Shown: in pieces, positions 51,405-60,161 of the stretch | Numbering within the stretch: the stretch's first letter is position 1 | Layout of the letters: each line of letters opens with the position of its first letter | Source of the DNA: Thiohalomonas sp963783235 | GTDB taxonomy: Bacteria > Pseudomonadota > Gammaproteobacteria > Thiohalomonadales > Thiohalomonadaceae | Length of the DNA stretch: 64,000 nucleotides | Assembly (NCBI GenBank): GCA_963783235.1 | Contig: CAWAMN010000002.1 | Location: forward strand, 1,488,001-1,552,000 | Direction of reading: 5' to 3' | Program-made: the position numbers and the translations under genes | The notes under the pieces: generated by a model | Databases searched by the model: none | Told to the model about the DNA's origin: nothing | What the model saw: the letters and a program-made list of their open reading frames with translations, nothing else

Positions 51405-52432
51405 GCGTGGAGTCCGGTCTGGTGACTTGTTCGAACCCTGAATGTCGGGTGCGTGAGACGGGACGGTGTATTGAAGGCTTTGCGTTAAACGAGTGCGACC
51501 GTTACGGCAAATCAATTGATGCGAGTGAGGGAATTGGCTCACCAGCGGGGGTTGCAGATGAAGGTGCTTCTGTCAGCTCGGCGCCAGATGGGGTGGTGTT
51601 GCCATCAGCTGATTACCTGAATGTTTCGCAAGCATCGGCAGAGCTTCGCAGACGCCCTTGCCGGCTTCTCGCGATCATAGGGCCCAGTGATGCCGGGAAG
51701 ACGAGCCTGATAGCAAGTTCCTATGAACTGTTCTTGGAGGCGCACCAATCAGGGATAGGATTCGCCAATTCCCTGACGCTCCATGCATTTGAACAAGCAT
51801 GTCACGACGCGAGAGAGGCTTCGCGGCGATGTGTGCCGCACTCCGAGCGAACGAAGCAAGGGCGCGTGCAGTTCTATCACATGGCCTTTGCGACAGGGTC
51901 GCCATCTAGGCATTTGTCAGTGCTATACGGAGACCGTGCGGGAGAAGAGTATCGAAGCGCAACTGACAACATTGCAATTTTGAGTTCATTTCCCGAGATG
52001 GGGCGTGCGGATTCTGTCACTTTGCTCGTTGATGGTGAGCGCCTGACAAACTCGCGAACACGACACAGTCTGCGTAACGAGGTGATTATGATCGTGCAGT
52101 CGATAGTGGATAGTGGAGTGTTGCCATCAGTGGTACCTGTCGCGATTGTGCTTACGAAGTACGATGTCATACGAAATAACGATGATGCGAATACTGAGGC
52201 GTTTTTCGGCGCAGTCATAGAAAAAGTGCGAGAGCTTTTTGGGTCGAGTTTTTCGGATATAGCGGCCTTTAAAGTAGCGGCATCGCCAAAGTCGGACGCT
52301 GTGCCTCGCGGATACGGCGTTCGCGATCTTATGGAGTTCTGGATCAATGCGAGAGGTACTTCTTTCGCCAGGAATCCCGAAGCCGAACTGGCGGAAAAGT
52401 CTGATCGTGCGTTTTGGCATCTGAAGGGGTGA
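51401..52432 (+). CDS. P-loop GTPase with N-terminal zinc knuckle (double-GTPase 2 type)
   Basis: 343-residue GTPase. ATG 51401 overlaps the previous stop as ATGA; an in-frame ATG 120 bases upstream lies inside the GASH gene and is rejected. Residues ~8-35 carry four cysteines (TCSNPECRVRETGRCIEGFA LNEC) able to bind zinc. The GTPase domain has P-loop LAIIGPSDAGKTSLIASSYE (~90), a switch-II-like YGDRAGEEYRSATDNIAI and the G4 motif IVLTKYDVIRN. It matches the double-GTPase type 2 family (DO-GTPase2) that always occurs with a type 1 partner. The next gene is that partner, 5 bases on. Confidence 0.78.
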   Translation: MSVESGLVTCSNPECRVRETGRCIEGFALNECDRYGKSIDASEGIGSPAGVADEGASVSSAPDGVVLPSADYLNVSQASAELRRRPCRLLAIIGPSDAGKTSLIASSYELFLEAHQSGIGFANSLTLHAFEQACHDAREASRRCVPHSERTKQGRVQFYHMAFATGSPSRHLSVLYGDRAGEEYRSATDNIAILSSFPEMGRADSVTLLVDGERLTNSRTRHSLRNEVIMIVQSIVDSGVLPSVVPVAIVLTKYDVIRNNDDANTEAFFGAVIEKVRELFGSSFSDIAAFKVAASPKSDAVPRGYGVRDLMEFWINARGTSFARNPEAELAEKSDRAFWHLKG

Positions 52433-52437
52433 TGTAG

Positions 52438-53316
52438 ATGAGTGCACCAGATAGAGGCAGTAGATCTGTTGCAATCATCGGATTGCCAGCCTCCGGTAAG
52501 ACAACGTTTCTCGCGGCACTATGGCACCTTGTTACCTCGCGCGATGTTCCTTTGTCTTTGCGGTTCGGTGCCTTGAATGAGGGGGATCGGTCGTATTTGA
52601 ATAGCATCGCGGAGCGATGGGCACGTGCAGAAGTGCAAGAGCGCACTAAGATGGAAACAGTGCGACTCGTGAGCATGAATTTCGTAACGGATGAAGGCGA
52701 GTCCTTGGATTTAACGTTTCCTGACGTGTCCGGTGAATCGTTCCGGAGAATGTGGGGCGAGCGCGACATCGAGACGCTCTTTGCGGAGGCGCTCAAGGAG
52801 AGGAGCGTGCTGCTTTTTGTCCACAGCGACAGTATCGTCGCGCCTCGGTGGGTGGTGGATTCGGCGGCACTGTCGAGCGATATCGGAGTGGAAGTGCCGG
52901 ACGAGGAGGCAATCCCGTGGGACCCCGGCTTGGCGCCAACTCAAGTGAAGCTCGTAGGACTTCTACAGCTATTGAGGATGCAGCCCCTGGATGTTGGTGA
53001 GCGACGCCTTGCGATTGTTCTATCAGCATGGGACAAGGGTATGGGAGAGGGGCTGGAACCATCGGAGTTCCTGAAGCAAAAGCTTCCGCTCTTGCATCAG
53101 TACCTGTACCACGGCGCGGATGGTTGGGACTGGCGTGTCTACGGGGTTAGTGCACAAGGTGGAGTTTACGACGACCCCGACAAGAGCGAAGAGCTTCAGT
53201 CTGAGGAAGCAGAGAGGTTGCGGTCGCTTGCGGTGGCTTCGGAGCGCATCAAGTTAGTCGACGGTGAGTCGGAGTCACATGATCTGACTGCACCAATTGC
53301 GTGGCTTATCGAATGA
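52438..53316 (+). CDS. P-loop GTPase (double-GTPase 1 type)
   Basis: 292-residue GTPase. The P-loop is SVAIIGLPASGKTTFLAALW near residue 15; LDLTFPDVSGESFRRMWGER gives the Walker B/switch II (DVSGE) and AIVLSAWDKGMGEGLEPSEF the G4-like motif (SAWDKG instead of NKxD). The C-terminus runs WRVYGVSAQGGVYDDPDKSE. It resembles the DO-GTPase1 family. It overlaps GAP1 by 4 bases (ATGA), confirming one operon. A heterodimer with the preceding GTPase is expected from the family's name and pairing. Confidence 0.78.
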   Translation: MSAPDRGSRSVAIIGLPASGKTTFLAALWHLVTSRDVPLSLRFGALNEGDRSYLNSIAERWARAEVQERTKMETVRLVSMNFVTDEGESLDLTFPDVSGESFRRMWGERDIETLFAEALKERSVLLFVHSDSIVAPRWVVDSAALSSDIGVEVPDEEAIPWDPGLAPTQVKLVGLLQLLRMQPLDVGERRLAIVLSAWDKGMGEGLEPSEFLKQKLPLLHQYLYHGADGWDWRVYGVSAQGGVYDDPDKSEELQSEEAERLRSLAVASERIKLVDGESESHDLTAPIAWLIE

Positions 53317-55358
53317 AGGTCCAGCAAGCTCTGCATGGATACGCCGATGGACATCGTATGCTGGCGTCTTCGACTAGTCTTGCACCGCGTGATGCAAAGA
53401 CGGTTTTGGTGATGAGCGATGCCTCGGCGCCAAGTAGCCAACTTCGGGAGGAAGGTTATATCACCGGTTATCCGCTGACGGATTCAGGGCTATATGCGTT
53501 TGCGCGTACCTGGCCTGCCCGTGAAATGCCACGACCTGGGTGCGTGTGGACTCATACACTACTGGTCGACTTTGCGGATCTGGCGATCCTTGAGAATCCC
53601 GGGATACTGTGTGCCCTATTTGCGCGTCCGGAGAGCAGAGCTTCATTTTCTGGTTACAGTCTGCCACTAGTCTTCACTGCTGACGCGGGCTCGGGAGTGG
53701 AACCGGTTTGCGCGTCCCGCCCGTGGGGTAAGCGGGTTCTCTTTTCGCTGTATGGGAGTCCCAGCGAAAAGGCCTTTGTTGCGCTCCCGTCCGATGTGAG
53801 CGCAGAGGCGCTGATTATTGCTATTTGGTCGCAACAGTGGCCGCGACTCCGCCGGAATTTCCGTTTTTGCTCGTTTATTCAGGAAGACCGGTCGACCGAC
53901 TACGGGAGTTTTGATCTGCAGATCATCGGTGGTGGCGATAAGGGAGTCCGAACAAGGGTGCCCCATGCGGTAGCGTCGGAGCGAATTGAGCAGCAAGTGG
54001 GGCCATGGCTTGAGCATGCCGCGAGCGATCTCGTGAGTCCTAACGGACTTGGTCTGAGGACGTTCTTCCGAACTACTGGAGTTGAGGTAAAGGGGGGACG
54101 GGAGGTATTCGCAGCACTTTGCAGGCTACACCAGTTAACGTCGGGTACGGAAGTAGACCCAGACGTTATCAGTTCAGCGATTCGGCTTCTTAAGGAAGAG
54201 TTGGAAGGGGCAAGTCTGAAAAAAGTGAGAAAGAGGCTTGTTGAGGCGGCCGCTGGCCAAGCGGATAGGCTCGACGTCGATGGATTCGAGTTCTTGGTGA
54301 ACCACCTCGATGAAGCGGAATTAGGAAGTGCGAAAGAATCGGCAGCCGTGGGCATTGCGATACTGCGCCGCGATCCAAAGATTTTTGCTGAGATGATTGA
54401 AGCAGGAGGTGCGAGGGCGATTGTAGCTGCTTCGACACTACAGTTCGCGACAAAAGCAGAACTGCTTGATGGACTCACCGTAGCGCCGAGTATGCGTGCG
54501 GACGTGGTTTCTGTGCGACCGGAAGTATTGGGGTGCCCTGCTTTCTGGTTGCACGGCGCGCCAGAGATTGACGGCTATATGTCTAGCGCGCTATCCGAGC
54601 CGCAGAAGGCCGATATGGTGGCTGCAATGATTGCTTCTGGTACAACTGTGCTTGCGGAGAGTGCGGTCAGAAGACTCGGGGCGCAGATGGTTCTGCGGGG
54701 CATTTCCGTTCAGTGGATGTCGCAAATAAATACGCCTCGGAATCATCGTATCGAGATTTGGTTGCGAGAAGCTGCGCGCGACATGGCTGGAGTCGGAGAG
54801 TTCTTGGGGAGATGCGGAGGCCAGCCGATCGGATTGTTGGTGGCCATTGCGTCCGTGACTAAGCCAAACAGCGTACCTGTTTCAGGGAAGCGAGATCCGT
54901 GGCTGGTCGCAATAGATGCTGCTACTGGGGATGTGCCGCAGAGCCAGAGAGAATGGCTTGCGGCGTATCTGTTTAGCCGGGCTCTGGCTTCCCTCTCAGC
55001 AAGTAGTGGAGAACTAGCAGCGCGCTCATTTTCGGTCATCCACAAAGCGGCCGAGCGGTCCGCTTTGGATGAGTGCGCATGGCGAGTAGTTGTTGAACGA
55101 CTCCCGAGAGTGCCGTTCTGGGCGGACTGGGACCGCTGCAAGCGACTCAGAGCAGCGCTTGTGAGGTTATTTGTCGATAATGATCTGGATCCGAGGATAT
55201 TCGGGGAACTGCCTGTGGAGGAATATATCTTTGAGTATTTGGTTGCGGAAGCCGCTGAGTGGTCCAAGGGACGACGATTCCTCCGTTCAGTTAGAGAGGT
55301 GCTCAAGCAGATCGACGGCGTTGGTGGTCGGCGCTCGGTGATAAAGGCTTACGTGTGA
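53313..55358 (+). CDS. GAP1-type GTPase-associated protein
   Basis: 681-residue protein. The ATG at 53313 (MKVQQALHGYADGHRMLASS) is preferred to GTG 53301 because it overlaps the previous stop by ATGA and gives the conserved N-terminus QALHGYADGHR of the GAP1 N-terminal domain. WTHTLLVDFADLAILENPGI and LRRNFRFCSFIQEDRSTDYG are further landmarks; the middle (~270-480) and C-terminal (~500-680) are helical. GAP1 proteins are recurrent partners of double GTPases and possibly regulate them. It is the last gene; the next 990 bases are poorly coding. Confidence 0.75.
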   Translation: MKVQQALHGYADGHRMLASSTSLAPRDAKTVLVMSDASAPSSQLREEGYITGYPLTDSGLYAFARTWPAREMPRPGCVWTHTLLVDFADLAILENPGILCALFARPESRASFSGYSLPLVFTADAGSGVEPVCASRPWGKRVLFSLYGSPSEKAFVALPSDVSAEALIIAIWSQQWPRLRRNFRFCSFIQEDRSTDYGSFDLQIIGGGDKGVRTRVPHAVASERIEQQVGPWLEHAASDLVSPNGLGLRTFFRTTGVEVKGGREVFAALCRLHQLTSGTEVDPDVISSAIRLLKEELEGASLKKVRKRLVEAAAGQADRLDVDGFEFLVNHLDEAELGSAKESAAVGIAILRRDPKIFAEMIEAGGARAIVAASTLQFATKAELLDGLTVAPSMRADVVSVRPEVLGCPAFWLHGAPEIDGYMSSALSEPQKADMVAAMIASGTTVLAESAVRRLGAQMVLRGISVQWMSQINTPRNHRIEIWLREAARDMAGVGEFLGRCGGQPIGLLVAIASVTKPNSVPVSGKRDPWLVAIDAATGDVPQSQREWLAAYLFSRALASLSASSGELAARSFSVIHKAAERSALDECAWRVVVERLPRVPFWADWDRCKRLRAALVRLFVDNDLDPRIFGELPVEEYIFEYLVAEAAEWSKGRRFLRSVREVLKQIDGVGGRRSVIKAYV

Positions 55359-56348
55359 CCGGTGCAGGTGAGTTGATGTGGTTTGCTTAAGGCCCACAGG
55401 ATTGCGTGCGCAAAAGCCTGCTGGTAAGGCGCAATAAGCGGAGCGCCTTGCACCACATAGATGCGAAAGACCGCAAATCGGCCAAGAGCGAGGGTTCGGG
55501 TTCAGGCACTCGCCACGTGAGGTGAATGGGTTCGATGTAAACCGAGGAGAGATGGGCATCGACCGAAGGCGCCCGTCCGAGCCTTTGTGGATTTTCTTGG
55601 CACAGCAGATAGCCGTGTTCCGCACACGCACTCTATTCTCAACCCAATCAGAACTACCGGCTGCGAAATGGCCGTCGCCTACCCTCTCAAGAAACGGTCA
55701 CGGCAAGTGAAAGTGAGGGGCGCTTCTGTGCATCGCTCGCCTCACGCAAAATCCTGCCTATATCTTCGTCTGTGTATGGGCACTGCCGTTAAAAATCAGC
55801 CCGGAAGAGACGACGCGACCCCGGAGGAAATTCAACGGCACCCATGGAAAAAAGATTGGCCGCGCTTCAGGTTCCATCCTGCAGAGTTTGTCGCCGAATC
55901 GCTGAAAAACGGCATCTCGCCGAGTGCGCTCACGAATGAACTCGGCTCCAATGCCTTCGCGTACACAGATCGCATTCCGGCGCGCGGCGCGGGCAAACGG
56001 AATCTCGAAAGGCATCCAAGCAACAACCTGCTATCCAGCTATCCCGAGAAGGCAATGCATGAATATGGGGAGCGCCATGCAGTCTGCGTTCGAGGTTCAA
56101 GGTAAGGTCGCGAGGGATACGCCCGACCAGTTTGGTCGGCCAGTTCCTCTCACATAAGACTTGGCAGGACCATGAGCTGGCTGTTGCTCGTTGCCGCCCG
56201 CTACGGCGCAAGGTAACCTGTCTTTCTTTTAGAACCTCGCCCAAACCAGACTCAAACTAAGCAAATCCGCTAGCGTACAAACGTCCGCAAAAAGAGGCGG
56301 TGACGGCTTGCAAGGGCGTAGGGATTGTTGCGTAACTGATGGGCTGTG
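55359..56348. other. Poorly coding stretch between GTPase system and R-M genes
   Basis: About 990 bases. A REP-like hairpin lies at 55426-55449 (AAGGCGC/GCGCCTT). The longest open frame (55587-56105 plus, 172 codons) has no recognisable domain, though its middle (HPWKKDWPRFRFHPAEFVAE SLKNGISPSA) looks more protein-like than the rest; a small unknown gene or a decayed one cannot be excluded. The last ~100 bases should hold the hsdM promoter. Confidence 0.45.
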
Positions 56349-57842
56349 ATGGAAAAAATCTCTCTTTTCCGACTGGAAGGCTATCTCTGGGAGTCGGCTA
56401 ACATCCTTCGCGGTCCGGTGGATGCGGCCGACTTCAAGACCTATATCTTTCCTCTGTTATTTTTCAAGCGCATTTCCGACGTTTACGACGAAGAACTGGC
56501 GGTTGCCCTCCAGGAGTCGGAAGGAGACGTCGAATACGCGCATTTCCCCGAAAATCACCGCTTCCAGGTGCCGGAAGGGTGCCATTGGCGCGACGTTCGG
56601 GCCAAGAGCGCCAATATCGGCCATGCGCTCCAGAAGGCTATGCGCTGCATCGAGCGGGCAAACCCCGATACATTGCATGGGATCTTCGGGGACGCCCAGT
56701 GGACCAATAAGGACCGCCTCTCCGATGCCCTGCTGAAGGACCTCATCGAGCACTTCTCTTCCATGAATCTCGACAACCAGCACTGCAGGGCGGATGTCCT
56801 GGGGCAGGCCTATGAGTACCTGATCAAGAAGTTTGCCGACCTCACCAACAAAAAGGCCGGCGAGTTCTATACCCCCCGCTCGGTGGTCTCGCTCATCGTG
56901 CGCATCCTGGCCCCCAAGGCTGGAGACACCGTCTATGACCCGGCTTGCGGGACCGGTGGCATGCTCCTGGAGGCCCTGCACTACGTTAAAGAGCACGGCG
57001 GTGACGAACATCTGATGCTGGGCAACCTGTACGGCCAGGAGAAAAACCTCACCACCTCGGCCATCGCCCGCATGAACCTGTTCCTCCACGGCGCCGAGGA
57101 CTTCCACATCGAGCGAGGGGATACCCTTCGTCAGCCGGCATTCTATTCAGGCGACAGCCTGGCAGTTTTCGATTGCGTCATCGCCAATCCGCCGTTCTCC
57201 CTGGAGCGGTGGGGCGATGAACTCTGGACCAACGACCCCTATGGCCGCAACTTCGCCGGGGTGCCGCCGACCAAATCGGGCGATTTCGCCTGGATCCAGC
57301 ACATGATCAGCTCCATGGCCCGCAAGACCGGCCGAATGGCCGTGGTGCTGCCCCATGGCGTACTGTTCCGCATGGCCAAAGAGGGGGCTATCCGGCGCAA
57401 GCTGCTGGAGATGGACCTGCTGGAGGCGGTGATTGGCCTGGGACTGAACCTCTTCTACGGCACTGGTCTTGCCGCCTGCGTCCTTGTCTTCCGCGAGACC
57501 AAGCCCAAAGCGCACCGACAGAAGGTGCTGTTCATCGATGCCTCCCGAGAGTTCAAGACCGGCCGTGCCCAGAACGAACTCCTGCCGCAGCACGTGGAGA
57601 CTATCCACCGCTGGTATGCCGATTACCGGGACGTGGAGGGCGTCTGCCGCGTGGTCACGCTCGACGAAATCCGGGAAAACGACTTCAACCTGAATATCCC
57701 GCGCTATGTGGAACCGGTGATCGAAGAGGAGTCCATGACCGTGGAGGAGGCCATCGACAACCTCAAGCAGTCCCTGGAGGCGGCCTGCGCGGCAGAGGAC
57801 CGCCTGAAGGCACTACTGAAAAAGGAAGGCTTGGTCCAATGA
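56349..57842 (+). CDS. hsdM: Type I restriction-modification methyltransferase subunit HsdM (copy 1)
   Basis: 497-residue N6-adenine methyltransferase subunit. The HsdM N-terminal domain reads RLEGYLWESANILRGPVDAA and FPLLFFKRISDVYDEELAVA. SAM motif I is VYDPACGTGGMLLEAL near residue 198, catalytic motif IV CVIANPPFSLERWGDELWTN near 278, and GRMAVVLPHGVLFRMAKEGA is motif VI-VIII region. It uses ATG 56349 (a GTG one codon earlier is possible). Its stop overlaps the next gene by 4 bases. It is paralogous to the HsdM at 60161 but clearly diverged. No HsdR is nearby. Confidence 0.93.
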   Translation: MEKISLFRLEGYLWESANILRGPVDAADFKTYIFPLLFFKRISDVYDEELAVALQESEGDVEYAHFPENHRFQVPEGCHWRDVRAKSANIGHALQKAMRCIERANPDTLHGIFGDAQWTNKDRLSDALLKDLIEHFSSMNLDNQHCRADVLGQAYEYLIKKFADLTNKKAGEFYTPRSVVSLIVRILAPKAGDTVYDPACGTGGMLLEALHYVKEHGGDEHLMLGNLYGQEKNLTTSAIARMNLFLHGAEDFHIERGDTLRQPAFYSGDSLAVFDCVIANPPFSLERWGDELWTNDPYGRNFAGVPPTKSGDFAWIQHMISSMARKTGRMAVVLPHGVLFRMAKEGAIRRKLLEMDLLEAVIGLGLNLFYGTGLAACVLVFRETKPKAHRQKVLFIDASREFKTGRAQNELLPQHVETIHRWYADYRDVEGVCRVVTLDEIRENDFNLNIPRYVEPVIEEESMTVEEAIDNLKQSLEAACAAEDRLKALLKKEGLVQ

Positions 57843-59236
57843 CTGACGTACGCCTAAAAGCATTATGGAGCCACGTAGAGTCCGCCAGGGGACAGAAACC
57901 TCTCAATGTGAAAAAGGCCCTCCTTGACCTCGCCAGTGGAGAAATCCCGGGGGGGCTGTCACCCGATGTTATCCAGTCCTTACTTGAAGAGGGGGCCCCC
58001 CCAGAGGTGGGAGAGTTTACGTCTCCCCTTATAGTCGTAGACTTCATGGCGGCTTTTGCTGCCATGCATAACCCCTCTTCAATCTTGGATCCGGTGTGCG
58101 GATCTGGGGTAATGCTGCAACAAGCTCTTGAAAGGTGCGCACCCAATACAGTACACGGCATCGAGATCAATGCCGAAAGCTGTGAAATCTCAAGGAGCAT
58201 CCTCAAGGACCATGGCACCGTTTTTCAATCCAATGCATTTGATTCGGACCTTGATCTCGCCAACGAATATGATCTGATTGTCGCAGATCCGCCTCTTGGC
58301 TTACGCATTCACAACGACCAAGTTCCGGAATCGCTTCAAACCTTCAAACTGCGCGATTTTTCTCAGTATCTCGCAATATGGGGCTGCCAGAAACTCAGCG
58401 CTGACGGCAAGTTAGCAGTTGTTATGGGGCCTACTGCACTCAGTCAATCTGCGTGGGTGGAGGCGGTTCATAGGGAGGGATGCTGTATCCGGTCTAGCAT
58501 CCACATTCCTGCTGGCTCACGCCTAAATACAGGTATATCCAGCCAAGTTGTCATCATTCAACGGGGGGTTCAAAAGGCAATATTCGTGGGGCAATTGTCA
58601 GGGAATGACAAGCACCAAGAACGGCTGCTGCAAAATCTCAAACGGCATAAGTCCGATAAACACCCGAGTTTAGGCAGGGTTTGCGATCTCGAAACATTCA
58701 TCAGTTATGAAGCATTAGAGGCAGACCACCGCGTCCGGGAGAAGGTTCGCGGCACATGCTTCAGTCCACATCGATTTACCGACCTCATTGCCGATGAATC
58801 GCGGCATAAAATGGGCGGAGGTGTTGAAGGTATACCAGACTCCTCGTCTAACATCATCCTTCTTCCAAGTGATGGGTTCCGATTCGTTTCTGATCCGACA
58901 GAAATCCCCGTCCGTGCTTCACATTACACGGTTTTCCAATTAAAGCCTGATAGGGTGAATGCACAATATCTGGTGACGTGGCTTGATACTGAACTTGGGA
59001 AAACTGCGCTTCGGGCAGCTGGTGCCAACTTAGCTACCGGCTTGGCGCGGATAAACAAAACCGTATTAGACCGACTCGTTTGCTATCTGCCGTCTGCCGT
59101 CGAACAACAGGAGACACTGGAGACCCTGCGTCAGTTGTCCCGGGTAAAGGCTGAAATTCAAGAGATAGAAAGCGAGCTGCTGGACAGGAGAAACTCCAGG
59201 TCAGCAGCTTGTCGAGAGAGCGCTGTCGGTCAATAA
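57839..59236 (+). CDS. N6-methyltransferase fused to HsdS-like recognition domain, altered motif IV
   Basis: 465 residues. The N-terminal half has SAM motif I (ILDPVCGSGVMLQQALERCA) and a nearby acidic residue in HGIEINAESCEISRS. Motif IV reads IVADPPLGLRIHN: DPPL instead of (N/D)PP(Y/F/W), so the aromatic needed to hold the flipped adenine is lost. The C-terminal part (YLVTWLDTELGKTALRAAGA NLATGLARINKTVLDRLVCY LPSAVEQQETLETLRQL) is like an HsdS half-repeat with conserved region. It overlaps HsdM copy 1 by 4 bases, so it probably acts as its specificity/partner subunit. The end beyond ~59185 may be misread (see the 59280 entry). Confidence 0.75.
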   Translation: MTDVRLKALWSHVESARGQKPLNVKKALLDLASGEIPGGLSPDVIQSLLEEGAPPEVGEFTSPLIVVDFMAAFAAMHNPSSILDPVCGSGVMLQQALERCAPNTVHGIEINAESCEISRSILKDHGTVFQSNAFDSDLDLANEYDLIVADPPLGLRIHNDQVPESLQTFKLRDFSQYLAIWGCQKLSADGKLAVVMGPTALSQSAWVEAVHREGCCIRSSIHIPAGSRLNTGISSQVVIIQRGVQKAIFVGQLSGNDKHQERLLQNLKRHKSDKHPSLGRVCDLETFISYEALEADHRVREKVRGTCFSPHRFTDLIADESRHKMGGGVEGIPDSSSNIILLPSDGFRFVSDPTEIPVRASHYTVFQLKPDRVNAQYLVTWLDTELGKTALRAAGANLATGLARINKTVLDRLVCYLPSAVEQQETLETLRQLSRVKAEIQEIESELLDRRNSRSAACRESAVGQ

Positions 59237-59279
59237 GGAGGACCGATATGAAGACTGGGTTGAAAGCCTTCCTTTCCCG

Positions 59280-60161
59280 TTGGCTTCCATTCTCTGGCTC
59301 CATAAAATTTCTGGTGACGACCCTAGGATACGCTTAACGGTATTGCTCCACTTCTTCGAGGCGATGGCGGAGTTCCTTGCCACTGTCCACCTGAGCGCTT
59401 TTCAATCTAACAAAGCAGAGTGGCGCTCACATCAGCGGAAGTTGCTGGAGAAACTAGAGCAGCAAAAATTGACTCTGGATCGAGCCACATTCGGTACATG
59501 GAAGCTCGCGGTAGAGTTTCTCAGCGCCGCTGCCCGAAAAATGCTCGATGATAACGAGCAGGCGCAAGTAGTTCAGGGGTTTTATTCTGTCCAAAATGAA
59601 CAGTGGCTTCGGGCTTTGTGTGACCCGAGGCTCAGCACCATTCTTTCTAGGGCGAACCACATTCGAAATACGTTTAGCGGCCACGGTGGTGCTTTAGGAA
59701 AGGTACAAGCAGCTTCGGTAGAGAATGAGTTGATCGCTTTAGTTGATCAGGTGCGGTTGGTCTTTGGGCGTGGTTGGCAGCGCTATGAATTGGTCCAAGC
59801 GGACAAGATGACCTATGCGGATGGACGGTTTACGTTTCAATGTCCAAGGCTTATGGGCACTCGCAATCAATTCGAACGCGTGGAACGGGTGTCACTTACT
59901 CCTATGGAGACGGGTAAGCTTTATCTCCTCTCTGATGAGGATGAAAGCGGCCTGAAACTGCTGCCGTTAATCAGAATCATGGCTTCGCCGAGTAGTGTGG
60001 CCAATGCCTGCTACTTCTACAACCGGGCAGAGAAGGATGGGCAGCGCTTCGTGTCCTATCACTTCGAAGAAGAAGCGGAGGTCTGCGAACGTTTTGAAGA
60101 CATTGAGTTGGCCATGAAGGATTTGACAACCATACCAAGTCAGTGGACTGGAGACGAGTAG
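59280..60161 (+). CDS. Helical protein, probably C-terminal continuation of preceding gene
   Basis: 293 residues if begun at the TTG at 59280, but the protein-like frame runs upstream without a start codon to ~59180 (ETPGQQLVERALSVNKEDRY, then EDWVESLPFPLASILWLHKI). One surplus base near 59183 (CTGCTGGACAGG) would join it to the methyltransferase fusion as ESELLTGETPGQQ, giving one 773-residue protein over 57839-60161 (2323 bases, 3n+1). The rest is helical (LLHFFEAMAEFLATVHLSAF, TFGTWKLAVEFLSAAARKML, SRANHIRNTFSGHGGALGKV), a pattern reminiscent of HEPN-like or ligand-binding domains; no assignment. Stop overlaps hsdM copy 2 by one base. Confidence 0.55.
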   Translation: MASILWLHKISGDDPRIRLTVLLHFFEAMAEFLATVHLSAFQSNKAEWRSHQRKLLEKLEQQKLTLDRATFGTWKLAVEFLSAAARKMLDDNEQAQVVQGFYSVQNEQWLRALCDPRLSTILSRANHIRNTFSGHGGALGKVQAASVENELIALVDQVRLVFGRGWQRYELVQADKMTYADGRFTFQCPRLMGTRNQFERVERVSLTPMETGKLYLLSDEDESGLKLLPLIRIMASPSSVANACYFYNRAEKDGQRFVSYHFEEEAEVCERFEDIELAMKDLTTIPSQWTGDE

